From: Ekhidna sp.
Lineage (GTDB): Bacteria > Bacteroidota > Bacteroidia > Cytophagales > Cyclobacteriaceae
Direction: 5' to 3'
Assembly (NCBI GenBank): GCA_028821635.1
Contig: JAPPDO010000077.1
Location: 1 to 5,378 of the forward strand
Length of the DNA stretch: 5,378 nt
The notes below the pieces were generated by a model. It did not search any database and had not been told where the DNA came from. It was given only the letters and a program-made list of their open reading frames with translations. The position numbers and the translations under genes are program-made. Of this stretch, positions 5,173-5,378 are shown piece by piece; within the stretch, counting starts at the first letter, position 1, and each line of letters opens with the position of its first letter.

Positions 5173-5378
5173 ATGTCCGTATTCGTTTCAAACAAGCCCT
5201 CAAAAAATGAGCAAGCGATAGCAATGGAGTCCTACGAACCGCTGCTCTCTGTTTTAGAACAGTTAAGAGAAGAAGCTCCGGAGATAGCAATTGAGGAAAC
5301 AGGCAGGCGAATTAAGATACCATTAAACGCCCTGAAGCTTCTTGCCAAAATATTGAAAGCTACCAGCGAAGGCAAACC
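5173..5378 (+). CDS. Probable HTH/excisionase-type antitoxin, 3'-truncated by the window
   Basis: The first 68 codons are present from ATG 5173 and the frame is open at the window edge. Seen: MSVFVSNKPSKNEQAIAMES, then an acidic helix with EQLREEAPEIAIEETG, then RRIKIPLNALKLLAKILKATSEGK. From memory this matches the N-terminal region of a Bacteroidota and proteobacterial family in which the GK segment is followed by an excisionase-like MerR/HTH DNA-binding domain. Those proteins are usually encoded directly upstream of a PIN-domain ribonuclease toxin and act as its antitoxin and repressor. Neither the HTH nor the toxin is in this window, so function is inferred. It lies 95 nt downstream of the nuclease-methylase gene on the same strand. 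A palindrome and a promoter-like box in the gap suggest separate control. No strong Shine-Dalgarno site precedes it. Confidence 0.7.
   Translation, partial: MSVFVSNKPSKNEQAIAMESYEPLLSVLEQLREEAPEIAIEETGRRIKIPLNALKLLAKILKATSEGK

Overview
The window looks like a chromosomal segment of a Bacteroidota bacterium (Cytophaga/Flavobacteria-like). The evidence is moderate-to-low GC, mostly poor Shine-Dalgarno sites, two promoters of the Bacteroidota type (TTTG, a 17-23 nt spacer, then TAnnTTTG), and proteins whose sequence style fits that phylum. No species can be named from sequence alone.

Layout. Bases 1-168 hold a CACAAAGG/CACAGAG-type degenerate tandem repeat that runs in frame into a 39-residue remnant of a GxxExxY-family protein. 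Its N-terminus is recognisable and its core is missing. Bases 283-1353 encode a complete PLP-dependent class V aminotransferase resembling phosphoserine aminotransferase. A good Bacteroidota promoter at 1397-1425 precedes a two-domain universal stress protein (1482-2396). That gene must start at a non-ATG codon, because the only upstream in-frame ATG is cut off by two stops. A small, unrecognised 76-residue gene lies on the minus strand (2468-2698) behind a textbook TTTG-N21-TATATTTG promoter.

The most interesting locus is 2840-5077. It encodes a 745-residue single polypeptide that joins an N-terminal PD-(D/E)XK nuclease-like domain (HsdR-N type, with PD, DAK and QxxxY) to an amino DNA methyltransferase (DPYGGSG, then DPPYG) and an alpha/beta, possibly winged-helix, C-terminus. 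There is no helicase domain, and no specificity or restriction subunit is visible nearby. It therefore looks like a self-contained type IIG-like restriction-modification or epigenetic defence protein. A 7-bp dyad sits 24 nt before its start codon. Ninety-five bases further on, a truncated gene begins (5173 to the window edge). It resembles the N-terminus of HTH/excisionase-type antitoxins that pair with PIN-domain toxins, and it has its own small palindrome and TATAAT box.

How they fit together. The first two complete genes are metabolic/stress genes with their own promoters and no obvious functional link. The right half, with a nuclease-methylase fusion followed by a probable antitoxin, reads as an accessory or defence segment. 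The repeat with a decayed GxxExxY gene at the left edge also suggests an accessory, rearranged region.
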